From: Imbricaverruca yamaguchii | Taxonomy: Eukaryota; Arthropoda; Thecostraca; Neoverrucidae | NCBI GenBank assembly: GCA_034440575.1 | Contig: JAOTOL010001220.1 | Location: 173,501-237,500, forward strand | Reading direction: 5' to 3' | DNA: 64,000 nucleotides | Shown here: piece after piece, positions 47,181 through 58,062 of the stretch | Position numbering within the stretch: position 1 is the first letter of the stretch | How the letters are laid out: each line of letters begins with the position of its first letter | Program-made: the position numbers and the translations under genes | Notes under the pieces: model-generated | What the model was told of the DNA's origin: nothing | What the model saw: the letters and a program-made list of their open reading frames with translations, nothing else | Databases searched by the model: none

Positions 47181-47346
47181 TGGCCGCGGTAGCTCAGTTG
47201 GTAGAGCGTCGGAATCCTGATTGCGAGGTTGTGTGTTCAAATCTCACAAACGAAGGCGTTTAACGAGTTCACCCGCGACCAATCGGCGTGAGAGGTTGGC
47301 GACGCTATATAACCTAGCGGTCGTGTGTCGTAAAATCCCAACCAAC
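47181..47346 (+). mobile_element. tRNA-derived SINE, family S1, full-length 166 bp
   Basis: It starts TGGCCGCGGTAGCTCAGTTG with GTAGAGCG (box A and D arm) and carries GTGTTCAAATCTC (box B region). The body is CGCGACCAATCGGCGTGAGA...GGCGACGC and the tail GTGTCGTAAAATCCCAACCA. Perfect 15-bp duplications on both sides define the ends exactly and imply a young LINE-mediated insertion. The head can form D and T arms, but the anticodon arm is not a functional tRNA. The other copy in the window is 9361-9502. Confidence 0.9.
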
Positions 47347-47361
47347 GAGAAGCTTACCTAG
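47347..47361. repeat. target-site duplication, right copy (SINE at 47181-47346)
   Basis: GAGAAGCTTACCTAG, identical to 47166-47180. Confidence 0.95.
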
Positions 47362-47606
47362 ATAGCTAAGTTTGATAACGTTCACTTGGGTATGATGGTC
47401 GCGAATGTTTCGGTATTCAGCACTTTTAACCTGCTAAAATTGGGACTATGATTGGACTTTGATGTTGCGATATTTAACGAGAAAGTTAGTTGTTGCTTTT
47501 GCACTGGCTTGTCTTCCACATGTTGTAGATGGTCATATCAGTTTGGCTGATTAAAAAAAAAATATATTGTTATGTTATTGATATTTATGCTTTGGGTGAC
47601 AATTCG

Positions 47607-47734
47607 GGTGCCTTATGCGAGTGACCACTGGAAGCACTGGGATTTTAACTGTCCGGTACTACACTGCTAGACACGTCAGTGTAATACCGGGAAATGAAGC
47701 TTCCAGTGCTTCCAGCAGCCACTCGCATAACGCA
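47607..47734. repeat. long imperfect hairpin, about 128 nt
   Basis: The left arm GTGCCTTATGCGAGTG..(CA)CTGGAAGCACTGG...CCGGTACTACACTG pairs with the right arm CAGTGTAATACCGGG...CCAGTGCTTCCAGCAGCCACTC and CGCATAACGCAC. The arms are about 55 nt, with small bulges, around a 10-nt loop. It could be a small palindromic MITE or a hairpin-RNA source. Confidence 0.7.
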
Positions 47735-48078
47735 CGCCAGCCAGACACAACATACTAACATCAAGTTTGCGTAATGCATAAATGTGACTCTCCCACCGTA
47801 CTGTCTTGAACATGTCCTAGGCTAAACCGAAACATCGATAAAATACAGAGATGACCTAAGTGTTAATTGTAATCTTGACTTACATGAACTACGGTAGTAT
47901 ACCACACAAACATAACGAAGAAACAAGGAAAACAATATGATCAATTGAATTGACAAATAAGAAGATCACCAACGCTAAACTCGCAGCCATATTCAACGCT
48001 ACATACATAGGAAATAATATGCTACCAAACTACTCATATATATGCATATATATATATGTATATTATATTTATATATAC

Positions 48079-48081
<3 letters not shown>
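47735..48081. other. spacer, no gene seen
   Basis: AT-rich DNA leading into the microsatellite. Nothing recognised. Confidence 0.4.

Positions 48082-48143
<62 letters not shown>
48082..48143. repeat. (TA)n microsatellite
   Basis: About 62 bp of TA dinucleotides followed by CTCTCTCTCG. Confidence 0.95.
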
Positions 48144-48146
<3 letters not shown>

Positions 48147-48444
48147 TATATACACTTTCTCTCTCTCGCTGTCCTTTTCTATCTTTCTACCTATGTTCTT
48201 TTTCCTGTGTCACTCAAGAATTTCTCCTGGTTTCGTGCGTAAAGTTTGTTGTGAATCTATACTACGTCATGTGTCATTAACTCTTTTTTCTTGCCCGCGA
48301 TTATTGTGAGGTGTTAGCTGTTTGGTTCTCGTTAGGACTGCGACTGAAGACGGAAAGAAATATATTTATAATCATGTAATCATGTAATAAATCATTCATA
48401 ACATTATTATGAGCATCTCGATATCATTTCAACTAATACCTTTT

Positions 48445-48459
48445 CTGTTTGGTAAAGTG
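48445..48459. repeat. target-site duplication, left copy (LINE at 48460-50172)
   Basis: CTGTTTGGTAAAGTG, repeated exactly at 50173-50187. Confidence 0.9.
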
Positions 48460-50172
48460 GTGATGGTGGATTGGAGTTTAAGGGCGCGTCGACATCTAGG
48501 GTCATTTTGCGCCCATAACTGGATTGTAATCAATCTACGGTGCTGCCATCATAGCTCACTGTCCATCTGTACGGGTGGGGGTATATCACGTCAAGGCGAA
48601 CTTGTCGAATGAACATAAAAATATTCCCAGACGCAACGGCCTCAGAGTCGTTCCCTATAAGCATATGTAAAGAAGAGTCGGTATTGAACCGTCCTAAAAT
48701 CTGGCGTCGTAGAGGATCTAGCAGTGTACAGCCAACTAAAACATGGTACACGGTAAGCGGGTTAGAACAGCGCGGACATACGGGACGGTCATTACCGGTC
48801 AACATATAACTATGTGTTGCAAAGGTATGGCCTATTCTCAATCGACAGAGTATTACTTCTTCCCGACGTTTGGTTCGGTGAGAGGATAGCCATTTTCCTA
48901 GTGTCGGTTTTAAAACCCTGAGCTTACCACACTTCGAATTCCAGGATCGTTGCCATTCTGACCGCATACTTAACAATATAGTAGGGTATATATCTCTTGG
49001 AGGGAGCCGTAGATGGACCACATGGCCATTGCTAATGGCGTCTTTGGCGGTTATGTCAGTAGCTTCGTTTCCAGCGAGTCCCACATGGCTAGGAATCCAG
49101 CAGAACACGATATTTCTTCCGATGTCATGTAAGGATTTTACAACTTTCATAATCCTCCGAACAAGTCGGTTACCCTGGTTGAAGATGTTCAGTGCCTGTA
49201 GACTGCTCAGAGAGTCTGTGAAAACCACATGCTTTGTGGACCGATCTTTCTGTATAAAATAGAAGGCTTGCAGAATGGCATACAGTTCGGCAGTAAAAAT
49301 CGAGGCTTGCATCGGTAAACAAAAAGATCGAACACCTTGTCGATTTACGTAAGCACACCCGACACCAGAGACCGACTTTGAGCCGTCTGTGTAAATGCGC
49401 GAAAAGTCGTGATATTCATGTATCTTTCCCAATGCTAACATGCGAAGTTCCTCTGGGTATACCTGTCCTTTCTTTGAGCAGGTCAAAGTCACGTCAGTCT
49501 TCACTGGGACAGCATGCCAAGGGGGAGTGCTCGGTGTGATTACACGTGCTATGGAACGCGGCCGGATATTACATTCTCGAAGAATCGAAGACATACCAGT
49601 GGAAAACGGTAATGCACGCTGAGCACTGTGACGTGCTCTTGATGTTTCTGAAAATATCCACCGGCAGGCTGGATTGTTCCGGTCTTGTGCGACATTACAT
49701 GCGTATATCGCGCCTAATAACTTACGGCGTAGCGCAAGAGGTGGCTCGTCTACTTCTACTATTGCACTAACAGCCGGTGAGGTGCGAAAGGCTCCAGTAG
49801 AAATGCGAAGAGCTGCATTGTGGATCACATCAAGGCGACGCTTAGTTGAGGCACACGCTCCGTCATAAATAAAACATCCATATTTAATTTTAGAACGCAC
49901 GAGCGAACGATGCATAAGAAGCGAGATAGATCTATCTGCCCCATACGAACATCTAGAGACTGTACGCATTACCTGTAGTCACTTTGCACATTTTTGTGCA
50001 AGATCATTGATGTGGGTGGTGTATGTCAGTCGGCGATCCATCCACACACCCAGAAACTCGGCAGCTGGCTTGAATGGTATGTGGCGTCCATTGAGCATAA
50101 TCACGGGGTCAGTACAGGAGCGTTTGCGGCAGAAGTAGATAGCGATGGTTTTCGATGAAGACATAACGAAAC
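48460..50172 (-). mobile_element. 5'-truncated I-clade-like LINE, 1.7 kb, minus strand
   Basis: The insertion is delimited by perfect 15-bp duplications. On the minus strand it begins within the C-terminal part of reverse transcriptase (GTTTCGTTATGTCTTCATC), continues through RNase H and a CCHC motif, and ends about 70 nt after the stop with CCAATCCACCATCAC. No poly(A). The 5' truncation is typical of LINE reverse transcription. The RNase H domain points to the I group (I, LOA, Tad-like) rather than CR1 or RTE. The near-intact ORF and perfect duplications indicate a recent insertion. Confidence 0.9.
48530..50170 (-). pseudogene. LINE ORF2 C-terminal part: RT thumb, RNase H, CCHC knuckle
   Basis: The protein starts FVMSSSKTIAIYFCRKRSC and AEFLGVWMDRRLTY, the conserved end of the RT palm and the thumb. 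A single in-frame TGA (49979-49981) interrupts it after AQKCAK. The frame then stays open for about 482 codons to the stop at 48530-48532. Counting from the Met at 49969, RNase H spans about 190-315 with all four catalytic acids visible: D195 (YTDGS), E228 (TAELYA), D252 (FTDSLSS) and D305 (HVGLAGNEATD). A C-x2-C-x7-H-x4-C knuckle follows at 398-414. The N-terminal endonuclease and the catalytic YADD part of RT are absent, so the copy cannot act on its own. The function of an intact relative would be target-primed reverse transcription. Confidence 0.9.
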
Positions 50173-50187
50173 CTGTTTGGTAAAGTG
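50173..50187. repeat. target-site duplication, right copy (LINE at 48460-50172)
   Basis: CTGTTTGGTAAAGTG, identical to 48445-48459. Confidence 0.9.
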
Positions 50188-50251
50188 CAACGCGAAAGGT
50201 TCAGTTAAAAAATGGAGTAGCATCAGCGAACCGAGGGAGGGATGGAGTAAG

Positions 50252-50290
50252 GACTTGAGATGCTGACGGGTTCCGTCAGCATCTCAAGTC
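50252..50290. repeat. perfect 18-bp inverted repeat with 3-nt loop
   Basis: GACTTGAGATGCTGACGG and its exact reverse complement are separated by GTT. It lies 65 bp from the LINE insertion. It is too short for a MITE and no T-run suggests a terminator. It could be a templated-insertion scar or a structured RNA element. Confidence 0.85.
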
Positions 50291-50959
50291 AGGAACACGT
50301 GTCCAAGTTCCTCACAACATCCATGTACGTGATGTCTGCACCGAGGCAAAGTAAGCTTCTAGCCGCCATGTGGGGACGCTCAACATTCCCCATCCATGAT
50401 TAATGCAGTGATGAACACGACTGCATAATTGATAGTGCCTTCAATTCGGCACTTGCTATTAAGAACAATAATTAGTCTCAGCTGAAACTTGCTGCAACCG
50501 TGCCGAAATTTGGCTCGAACGTCGAATTTGCCACAATTTCTGAAGCGTGCACGCACAATGCGAAGTTACCGAAAAAGCAGAGGTAACACACTGTGTTGCG
50601 ACCTATTTCATCTAACAGCATTCCCGCTCGGTTCATGCCACATACAACCGTTCAGCTCGGCACCCTTCATCGGACTGACACCAGCCACGCAGTCGTCTGG
50701 AACAGAGTCACGGCACAGCGACACAGTCACGTGACCTGCTGTTGGCTGCGTCATATTCCGTCATAAAACCTTCTCTCTGGAGAAGAGATGCTTGTCAGTT
50801 GCATTGAATAGTATGCGAAAGCTTGTAAAAATAATGCTTAAAAGGCCGAGCCCATATTTTGAACAATGGAGTTGAATGTTGTAAAAAGAAGTGACTTAGG
50901 TTTAAAAATATTCGCGTTCGTGCTGGGCCGGGCTAGGTCGCTTAGATGAATTTGCATCA
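50291..50959 (+). other. upstream region of the 51.0 kb first exon
   Basis: About 670 bases with no ORF of note. If the TATA/ATG unit at 50960-51051 is a gene start, this is its proximal regulatory DNA. Confidence 0.3.
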
Positions 50960-50967
50960 TATATATG
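50960..50967 (+). promoter_or_regulatory. TATA box of a putative plus-strand gene
   Basis: TATATATG lies 83 bp upstream of an ATG that is followed six bases later by a perfect donor. Transcription would start near 50988-50992, leaving a 5' UTR of about 50 nt. The initiator match is weak. Confidence 0.4.
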
Positions 50968-51042
50968 CAGGAGTGAACTGGCTTGAGATTCGCCCGCGCT
51001 CGCAATCGGAGGCACCCAACACGTTCAAGTTACACCTACCAG

Positions 51043-51051
51043 ATGCAGCAG
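51043..51051 (+). CDS. coding part of a first exon: Met-Gln-Gln before a splice donor
   Basis: ATGCAGCAG is followed at once by GTAAGT (51052-51057), a perfect CAG|GTAAGT donor, with a TATA box about 80 bp upstream. First exons that code for only a few residues and split the signal peptide are characteristic of arthropod cuticle-protein genes and some other secreted-protein genes. No second exon with a signal-peptide-like start was found nearby. The acceptor CCTCCTCGCAG at about 51103 would give only a 25-codon non-secretory extension. The intron may contain the 25-bp minisatellite and later repeats. Confidence 0.4.
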
Positions 51052-51057
51052 GTAAGT

Positions 51058-51459
51058 CGTGTCGACGCATGGCCATCGGCCGACTGATGCCTCCTCGCAG
51101 CGTTCTCTGAAAGGAATGTGTTTACAATCGTGCGTAATCGAGAACCGTGCGCTAATAGAACAGTTCCCACACCATTAAGTCGCACGACAATGTCGTGTCA
51201 AGTATCGGATACTCCGTCCTTAGAACATTCCGATCCTGCCGACAAGTTAAATTTGTTCAAGTTTCACGAGAGATTCAAACTCAGCTCGTCCAATCGTCTC
51301 CAGAACCTGCACCTACAAAATGGCTGCACGTGCGACGCAGACTGCCGTCGTTGGAATCGGTTTTGAAATTACATCTTGCACAAAGCTTTACGAAATCGTC
51401 CTATGGGATTAATCCAATCAACACCATCCCAGCATCCCCACTCTTTTACTTCACATTAT
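51058..51459. other. start of the putative intron, nothing recognised
   Basis: ORFs at 51118-51366 and 51195-51473 (plus) overlap and lack features. Confidence 0.3.
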
Positions 51460-52250
51460 GCCGTAATCAGTGACTCAGATGGTCGCCATTGTCAGGGGTA
51501 CAGAGGGTTTGCCGTAATCAGTGACGCCGAGGATCGCTATTGTCAAGGGTGCAGATAATTGCCGTCATCGGTGACGTAGAGGGTCGCCATTCTCAGGGGT
51601 GCAGATGGTTCCCGTAATCAGTGACGCAGAGGGTCGCCATTGCCAGGGGTACAGAAGGTTGCCGTAATCAGTGAAATAGAGGATCGCCATTGTCAGGGGT
51701 ACAGAGGGTTGCCGTAATCAGTGACGCCAAGGATCGCCACCATCAGTGGAGCAGAAGTCACCATAGTCTGCGGTGCAGAGGGTCGCCGTCGTCAGCGGAG
51801 CAGGGGTTGCCGCCGTCTGCGAAGCAGGGGTCGCCGCCGTCAGCGAAGCAGGGGTCGCTGTTGTCAGCGAAGCAGGGGTCGCCGTCGTCAGCGAAGCAGG
51901 GGTCGCCATCGTCAGCGACGGAGAAGGTTCGCCGTTGTCAGAGGTGCAGAGGGTCGCCGCAATGAGCGAATCAGAGGGTCGCCGTCGTCAGGTGTGCTGA
52001 GGGTCGCCGTCGTCAGGTGTGAAGAGGGTCGCCGTCGTCAGGTGTGCTGAGGGTCGCCGTCGTCAGGTGTGCTGAGGGTCGCCGTCGTCAGGTGTGCTGA
52101 GGGTCGCCGTCGTCAGGTGTGCTGAGGGTCGCCCGTCGTCAGGTGTGCTGAGGGTCGCCGTCGTCAGGTGTGCTGAGGGTCGCTGTCGTCAGGTGTGCAG
52201 AGGGTCGCCCGTCGTCAGGTGTGCTGAGGGTCGCCGTCGTGAGGGGAGCA
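51460..52250. repeat. 25-bp-based minisatellite with three sub-arrays
   Basis: 51460-51770 is a 50-bp dimer repeat (GCCGTAATCAGTGACGCAGA + GGGTC, then GCCATTGTCAGGGGTACAGA + GGGTT). 51775-51925 is a 24-bp form (GTCGCCGTCGTCAGCGAAGC + AGGG). 51955-52240 is a 25-bp form (GTCGCCGTCGTCAGGTGTGC + TGAGG). All derive from one roughly 25-bp unit, about 31 units in total. ORFs are by-products. Confidence 0.9.
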
Positions 52251-54829
52251 CAGTGTCTCTGACGTCACGCGCCCGGCCAGGGATCGCCACTAGACGGCCG
52301 CTTTAATTAAATCGCCGCACTTGGGATCCAATCTTAATACGCTGGTAAGCGTAGGCTCGAACTTGCTCGAGACTAAGAGGCTGCCGAGATTAGGGGGTCG
52401 ACCGGACAATTATTCTGGCAATTTTGCGAGTCAGCGCACAGCCTGATGCGCTGGCCACGAGGAAGTAGCTCATGCATTGGTGAGCGATGCGGCCAACTTT
52501 GGTCCTGATCTCTCGGCGGCGAGCTGACAAAACTAACACTTCAAATGACATACTGTCAGTGACTGAGAAACAATCAACGAATACGCATTAGGCTGTAAAA
52601 GTTTGCTCGCGGAAAACAGCATTGGCTGTGAGTTAACCAACGCATGGGCGCATTGTAGGAATAGTAGGGTATTGATTATTATCTTCGCTGGATTATGAAA
52701 CCTCGGTGAAAAACGTCTGTTTTGCTTTAATGATTTGAAGTGAAATACAGAAGAAAAATACTGCATGCACGCTATGTGAAATAACCTTACTAGGATTAAT
52801 TCATGTGAATGTGCACTAATTCAATTATTTAACCAACTTGACACTATATTGGCAGCATTTTATGCCATTTGGCGATGTCTTTGGGGGTTATTCCCCAACG
52901 TGGTTGCTGGATAACCCACTCTGGTACTATCGCTTTGATTTATTACGAGCAGGGACGAACCCCTAACGAGTCGACTATTGTGCGTAGGTATGAAACAGTC
53001 ACTCCCAGAAGGAGTCCTTCCAATCAACACATTCCAATACCCTCCTATCAAATCAGATTCATTCGATCCGACCCGACCAGATGTTAATGTTCTGAAACCT
53101 TAATCACTTCTGTCGATGCTTATGTCCGACGTTCCACACTCATAATTTTACACGCTCGTTTTTATTTTCACGTTTGCAAACTTCCTTGAAATGTTCTATC
53201 CAGAGTGCTCTCAATTCTTCTCCAAACATCCTATGCGGCAGCATTTCCCGTAGCAGTGCACGTCACTATGCCACCTTTACGCATCCGAAATTATTTATCC
53301 GTGTGCAACTAAGAGTGTCCACAAGGTTTCCTTCACAATAGCATGACGCCCAACCCTGTGTGGTGTGTACATAATAGGAGCCCTATAGCCTGCCTCTTGC
53401 TAATATTCATTCAACTCTCAGAAAACGATATATATGGTTTATCCATATCCTCAGAATGTGAGGATCCAACATGGATATTGAGCGAGACTATTCTCCTTCA
53501 GATCGGATGGCATTCTCGAGTACCCGCACTGTGTGTACTTCGAGAACAACTGCTTTTTCCTGTCGTTTCCCGCACGCTATTTTCTCGACTCCCTTTTGTG
53601 ATATAGTTTCCAAGTGATCCGAACTGGTTAGAAAGACCTTAACCTTATTCCGTACCCATAAACCAAGGACGCATCCATGTATGGGGAAGGCAGACCTTTT
53701 GACCCCGCTGAAATCTCGAGATGTACTGGTAGGATTTTCTCGCAGAGATCGGTATTTGGTTCGCCGTGACACGAATGAAATTCCAACAGTGGAATATTTT
53801 GGAAATATTGACAAGGACGAATACACCGTGTGTGCTTAGGGAAGGGAGCGAAAGAGAGAACGATGAGTGTTTTGGTTTTGCTACAGCTGTAATATTGATG
53901 ATATATTTTTTTATCTCACGCACATGAATCGTTAGTCAATCCATCAGGAGGTGAAACCTCTCATTTCAAAATTCATGAGCGTTTTCAAAGCATCCCGAAT
54001 TGGGCTGCACCTGTTTTGAAACTTAATTTTCATACTTTTATCCAACCAGCTTGCACAAAAATGGCAATAATATAACTTCGAATTATTCGTGTTTTAAAAA
54101 CTCATGGAATATGTTGGCATTGGTAATGCTTTTGAGATTCTGTTGTAAGCTACATCGAAATAACCCGGACTAGATGTACCGAATTGTTACATCTGAATCG
54201 TGATGTACTTTCCGGAAATATTCAACTGCATAGGCGTATCCAGGTAGCCATTTTGAGGGCAAAATAACAGAGGAAGTAAGCCCAGATGGTGATATGTTTT
54301 GATCGCAATGCAGATGGCTTGGAGCATGTTTTTAGTAGTTTTGATCAGCTGGAACATCTTTACGCCAGAGGCATAGCCAGATTGGTCACAGAGCAGGACC
54401 TATTTTAGCATATTAACCAGGGAGGGAAATCGCCTCCGTGATCCACACATTTCTTCCCACAGGCATCTTAAATATTGGCATCAACTTGCAATCCTTCACA
54501 CTACAGGCATGGTCAGATGGTTGGTAAACAACTCTGGAAGATAATTATGTGAATGCTTTTACAACATTAACTGCAACAAAACGACTAAAGATGTGCATTG
54601 TGCCACTTACTTCGGGACGTGGCGCCGATTATGACACTGCAGGTTAGGCGAAGCTCAAAGCCTATAAATGTGCTCACATGGTCAACAAGTGACGATTTAC
54701 CTGCATGAAGTAATTACAGGGCTTTCAGCATAACCTGATACAGATGCAGACCTCTATTGAGGTAATCGACAAAGAACCTGTGACTATTACAACATCGCGT
54801 GAATACGATATAGCAGGGGTCAATACCAT
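52251..54829. other. no gene supported
   Basis: Unique-looking, AT-richer DNA. GCATAGGCGTATCCAGGTAG (54229) and GCCAGAGGCATAGCCAG (54363) resemble the CAGTGGCGTAGCCAGG ends of DNA transposons. Short ORFs have no domains. Confidence 0.35.
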
Positions 54830-56330
54830 AGAACAGCTACACAGGTTTCCATCCAAGCCATAATAAAGAAGAGCGGGGCGAGCGATACATCAGTCCGTCT
54901 TGGGCGGCACGCTGGACAGGTGCTGCCGCAGGTTCACGGGAGATCGGCACGGAAAGCCGCAGCAGCTCAAGTGGCATACAGTTGTACAGTACTGAGGCTC
55001 TGGAGTCTCTTCCAATCTCAGTACGGTACCGGAGGACATACAGGTGATGGTCCTGACCAGTGATTCGGTGGTGAGTCTCCGCCATGGTCACAGTGGTGAG
55101 ACCATGAGCCAAGGGGGAACTCTGGCTCGGCATGTCGGCTCACTCGGTGCATGAGGTGCAGAGTCTGGCACCTGGCTAGGTTCTCCGTACTGAGCCAGTC
55201 CAGTCCCTTCAGCAGATCAGAAACATCGTCGAAATTTGTAAGGCGGAAATTACTTTTACCGAGTAGTTTTCTTTTGAAATGCAAGATAGCCTCTTTTTGG
55301 TTCCGTTACCGCACACAAAAATCCAGCAATGGATCTGGGAGAAGATCATGGCATTTTCAAGCGCGGAGATGAGAGTAGGTGGAAGCTGCCCCCTCAGATG
55401 CAACAGACCACGCAAAACTGCAAAACAAAGCCTAGTCACTTCTGAGACGCGTGAGTCCCAGCTGAGCGAGCGATTGAAAATAAGTCTGATATTTTCGCTT
55501 TCCGAAATTATGAGTAGATCGTGAGCGCAAAATTTAACTGTGATATGCGAGGTGGTGCGTAAATTTTCAGTTAATTCCTTGCAGCAACAACTTTCAGTCA
55601 TTTTGCTCGAAATCAGATATCGAGGGAGGCCAAAACTATTTCCATGTGAGCGATGGCGCTTTTAATTTCAAATTTATTACCACTGATCAAAACTTGGGTG
55701 TCGTCTGTGTATGGTATAACCGCTATATATTTGTGAACAGACTGAGATCGTTGGAGAAGTTGGAGTAGAGAAGAGGTCTGAAAAATAATCTTGAAAAATG
55801 CCGATGCTGTTGGGCAAAGGGAAATATTTTATTACCACCCCAGACTTTCAATGAGGTTGACACTCTAGGTGTTGTTTTGGAGGTAAGCAAAAACCGGGAT
55901 GAGAGGATGCTGTAAAGATTTAATTTTGACGGGAGTTTGGATTAGTCCATCATATCAAAGCTTTTGCTCAAATTCAGCAGGCAGAGAAGGGACACATCTC
56001 CATGGTCACATGCGGATGGGATCTAGTCATATATGGAGATCAAGGCGGTTTTTGTCGGGTGACGAGGACGGAAGCTATGCTGAGTTGGAGGGAGGGAGTG
56101 CTTTTCGCAAAGATAATTGTGGAGCTGCTGGTGGACGGCACGCTATGCAATTCTGGAAATGTCTGGGATGATGGAGATAGGATGAAAATTGGAAGGGCTA
56201 GTGGGATCGCCGGACTTGAATGAGCGAGGGAGTGTTTCCAAGAATCAAGAACATCGGATTGAATGATGCTGGAATTGACCAAATACAAATACAAAATGCA
56301 GTTTATATCGAGTCTAGGCACACCCTGAAC
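54830..56330 (-). mobile_element. CR1/L2-like LINE pseudogene (reverse transcriptase), minus strand
   Basis: The minus-strand conceptual translation, with several frameshifts and stops, shows the RT order. DSWKHSLAH and KSGDPTSPSNFHPISIIPD (fingers, about 56270-56150) come first, then TQHSFRPRHPTKTALISI (about 56080), PLLYSNFSNDL (about 55770) and the catalytic-motif relative YTDDTQ at 55694-55711 (YADDTQ in active elements). SWDSRVSEVTRLCFAVLRGL (about 55430) and the thumb and C-terminal end LYVLRYRTEIGRDSRASVLY (about 55000) follow. There is no RNase H. The pattern PISIIP..YxDDTQ..RTEIGRxS..PLELLR is that of the CR1/L2 group. No target-site duplication was identified. It is an old, dead copy. 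Confidence 0.8.
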
Positions 56331-58054
56331 ATGTCGATGCTGATGCGTACTAGCCGCAAGCCGACGAGCCATTCATCCCGGAGACGACCGCTCGCAGTTC
56401 CGAAAGCGGCAACGGCATGGAGGTGAACACACATACCGACCGACACGCGGCAAACAGCAGGAAATATTCGGCGTCGCTCCCACACCCCTAACTTCGCCAA
56501 CCACGCGCGGGCCCATGCTAGTAAAATAATCGGCTAAGGTCACCAGCCGTCGCGTCGGGCAGCTTACGAATGACCTGTTTGCTGTCGAGGAATGCCCTGA
56601 TGTGGTGCCACGTCGACCCCCGCCCGTCCTCACGGATGCGCTGCCCAATATCGTCGCGGCTATCACGCCTAATCGCCGATCGTACAGCTCGGTTGGCGTC
56701 CCCGTTCTCCGTAGACTGGAGTCCATAGACCGTCAGCGCATCACGGCCGCCTATCGGGTGGGGGTGGGGTGATGAGGAGGATGGGCAGTGAATGACATCG
56801 TCCACATGTGGTCGGGGTTAGTGGTTGCAGGGATATCTGTCCGGCGGCACGCGCGCGTAGGTGGCGCCACCGGCGGAACCCTCACTGAAGCAGGCGGAAC
56901 AGCACCACCAATGGCTCACTGCAACCGGCAGACGTCGGGGCAGGTGGCGCCACCCGTGTCGGTGTCCTGCATGTCTGCTGTTCACCGGCCAAGGCGACGT
57001 TGGCGCCTTGGTGGAGTCGGCGGGCAATTTGACCTCCAGCGCTGATCTGCTGCTCTTCAGGTGGCGTGCGCCGTCAAGTCCTTCCGAAACATCCTATCGC
57101 TCTTTAGGGTTTACAAATTATTGCAGTCAGGGTAAATGCAGGGGAGGGGTGGCACTGGGGTATGGTCCCACTCTCCTATAGTTCCCCAAAGGTATGAACC
57201 CACCCACTTCATGGAGAAGTGGCACTCCTCCATGGAGGATCGGCTGTGTGTGGTATCCCTCTATTTGTTTTGGAAAACACCTACTTCCGGATGGCTCAGC
57301 CGAGCCGCAAAGTATTTTGGGGCGGTGGCATATGTTATGTCCTCCATTGATATTTCGAAAATTAACCGGTCGATCTTTCCCCGGATGATAGCAATGCATG
57401 CTTGGTGACGGGATTACACCGTACATAGTTAAGAAAGACCCGAATTTCCTTGTAAGTGGTAGAACATTGTAGACAGATACAAAGTTGCATTGACATTCAA
57501 CGTCCATGAAAGACTTAAAATTGGAACATTATGAAGCCGTATTGCGACGTTTCCAACTTAGGTCATTGTCCATGACCTAAGGTTGAAGGGTCGCAATGCA
57601 AATTCACAATTTTTCGAACTTTAAATCTATACTTGACAGTGAATGTCAATATAGCTTTTCATCTATCAACATCTTCGTAAAAGACAATTCTCAAACTTTT
57701 GACAGCAGCGAACATCGGAGTAAGAAAAGTTGAAGGAAATAGAGGCAGTTTTCGAAAACCAATGTTTCTATATCTAGCAATCGGTGTATCATATATTGCA
57801 CCATAACCGCAAATAAAACGATATTTCTGCTCACTTACGCAGAAGTTTTAGTTACAAAATTGTTTAGATAGATCCATGTCGAATACAATTGGGGAGAACG
57901 GTGCCAAATATTCATGTCATCGCACGTTAGATGATGAATAGCACCATGAATCCCTGATTTCAAAGCTTTCAAGAAGATCACTTTCTTCACGTAGACATAT
58001 CTTTCATCATTGTCCTAGTCAGGAACAGAATTTTGGGTTATCCTCACAGTTCGA
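56331..58054. other. no gene supported; upstream region of the 58.1 kb first exon
   Basis: A GC-rich block at 56360-57070 carries overlapping ORFs on both strands without domains. 57080-58050 is AT-richer unique-looking DNA, which would be upstream regulatory sequence if the promoter at 58055 is real. Confidence 0.3.
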
Positions 58055-58062
58055 TATATAAG
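58055..58062 (+). promoter_or_regulatory. TATA box of a second putative plus-strand gene
   Basis: TATATAAG is followed exactly 30 bp downstream by TTTCACAG with A at 58085, a reasonable TCA-type initiator. The spacing is canonical for an RNA polymerase II TATA/Inr core promoter. Confidence 0.5.

Noticed and set aside
47183..47255. Functional tRNA gene
   Set aside because: Lies within a 166-bp unit with target-site duplications and a shared body and tail, so it is a SINE.
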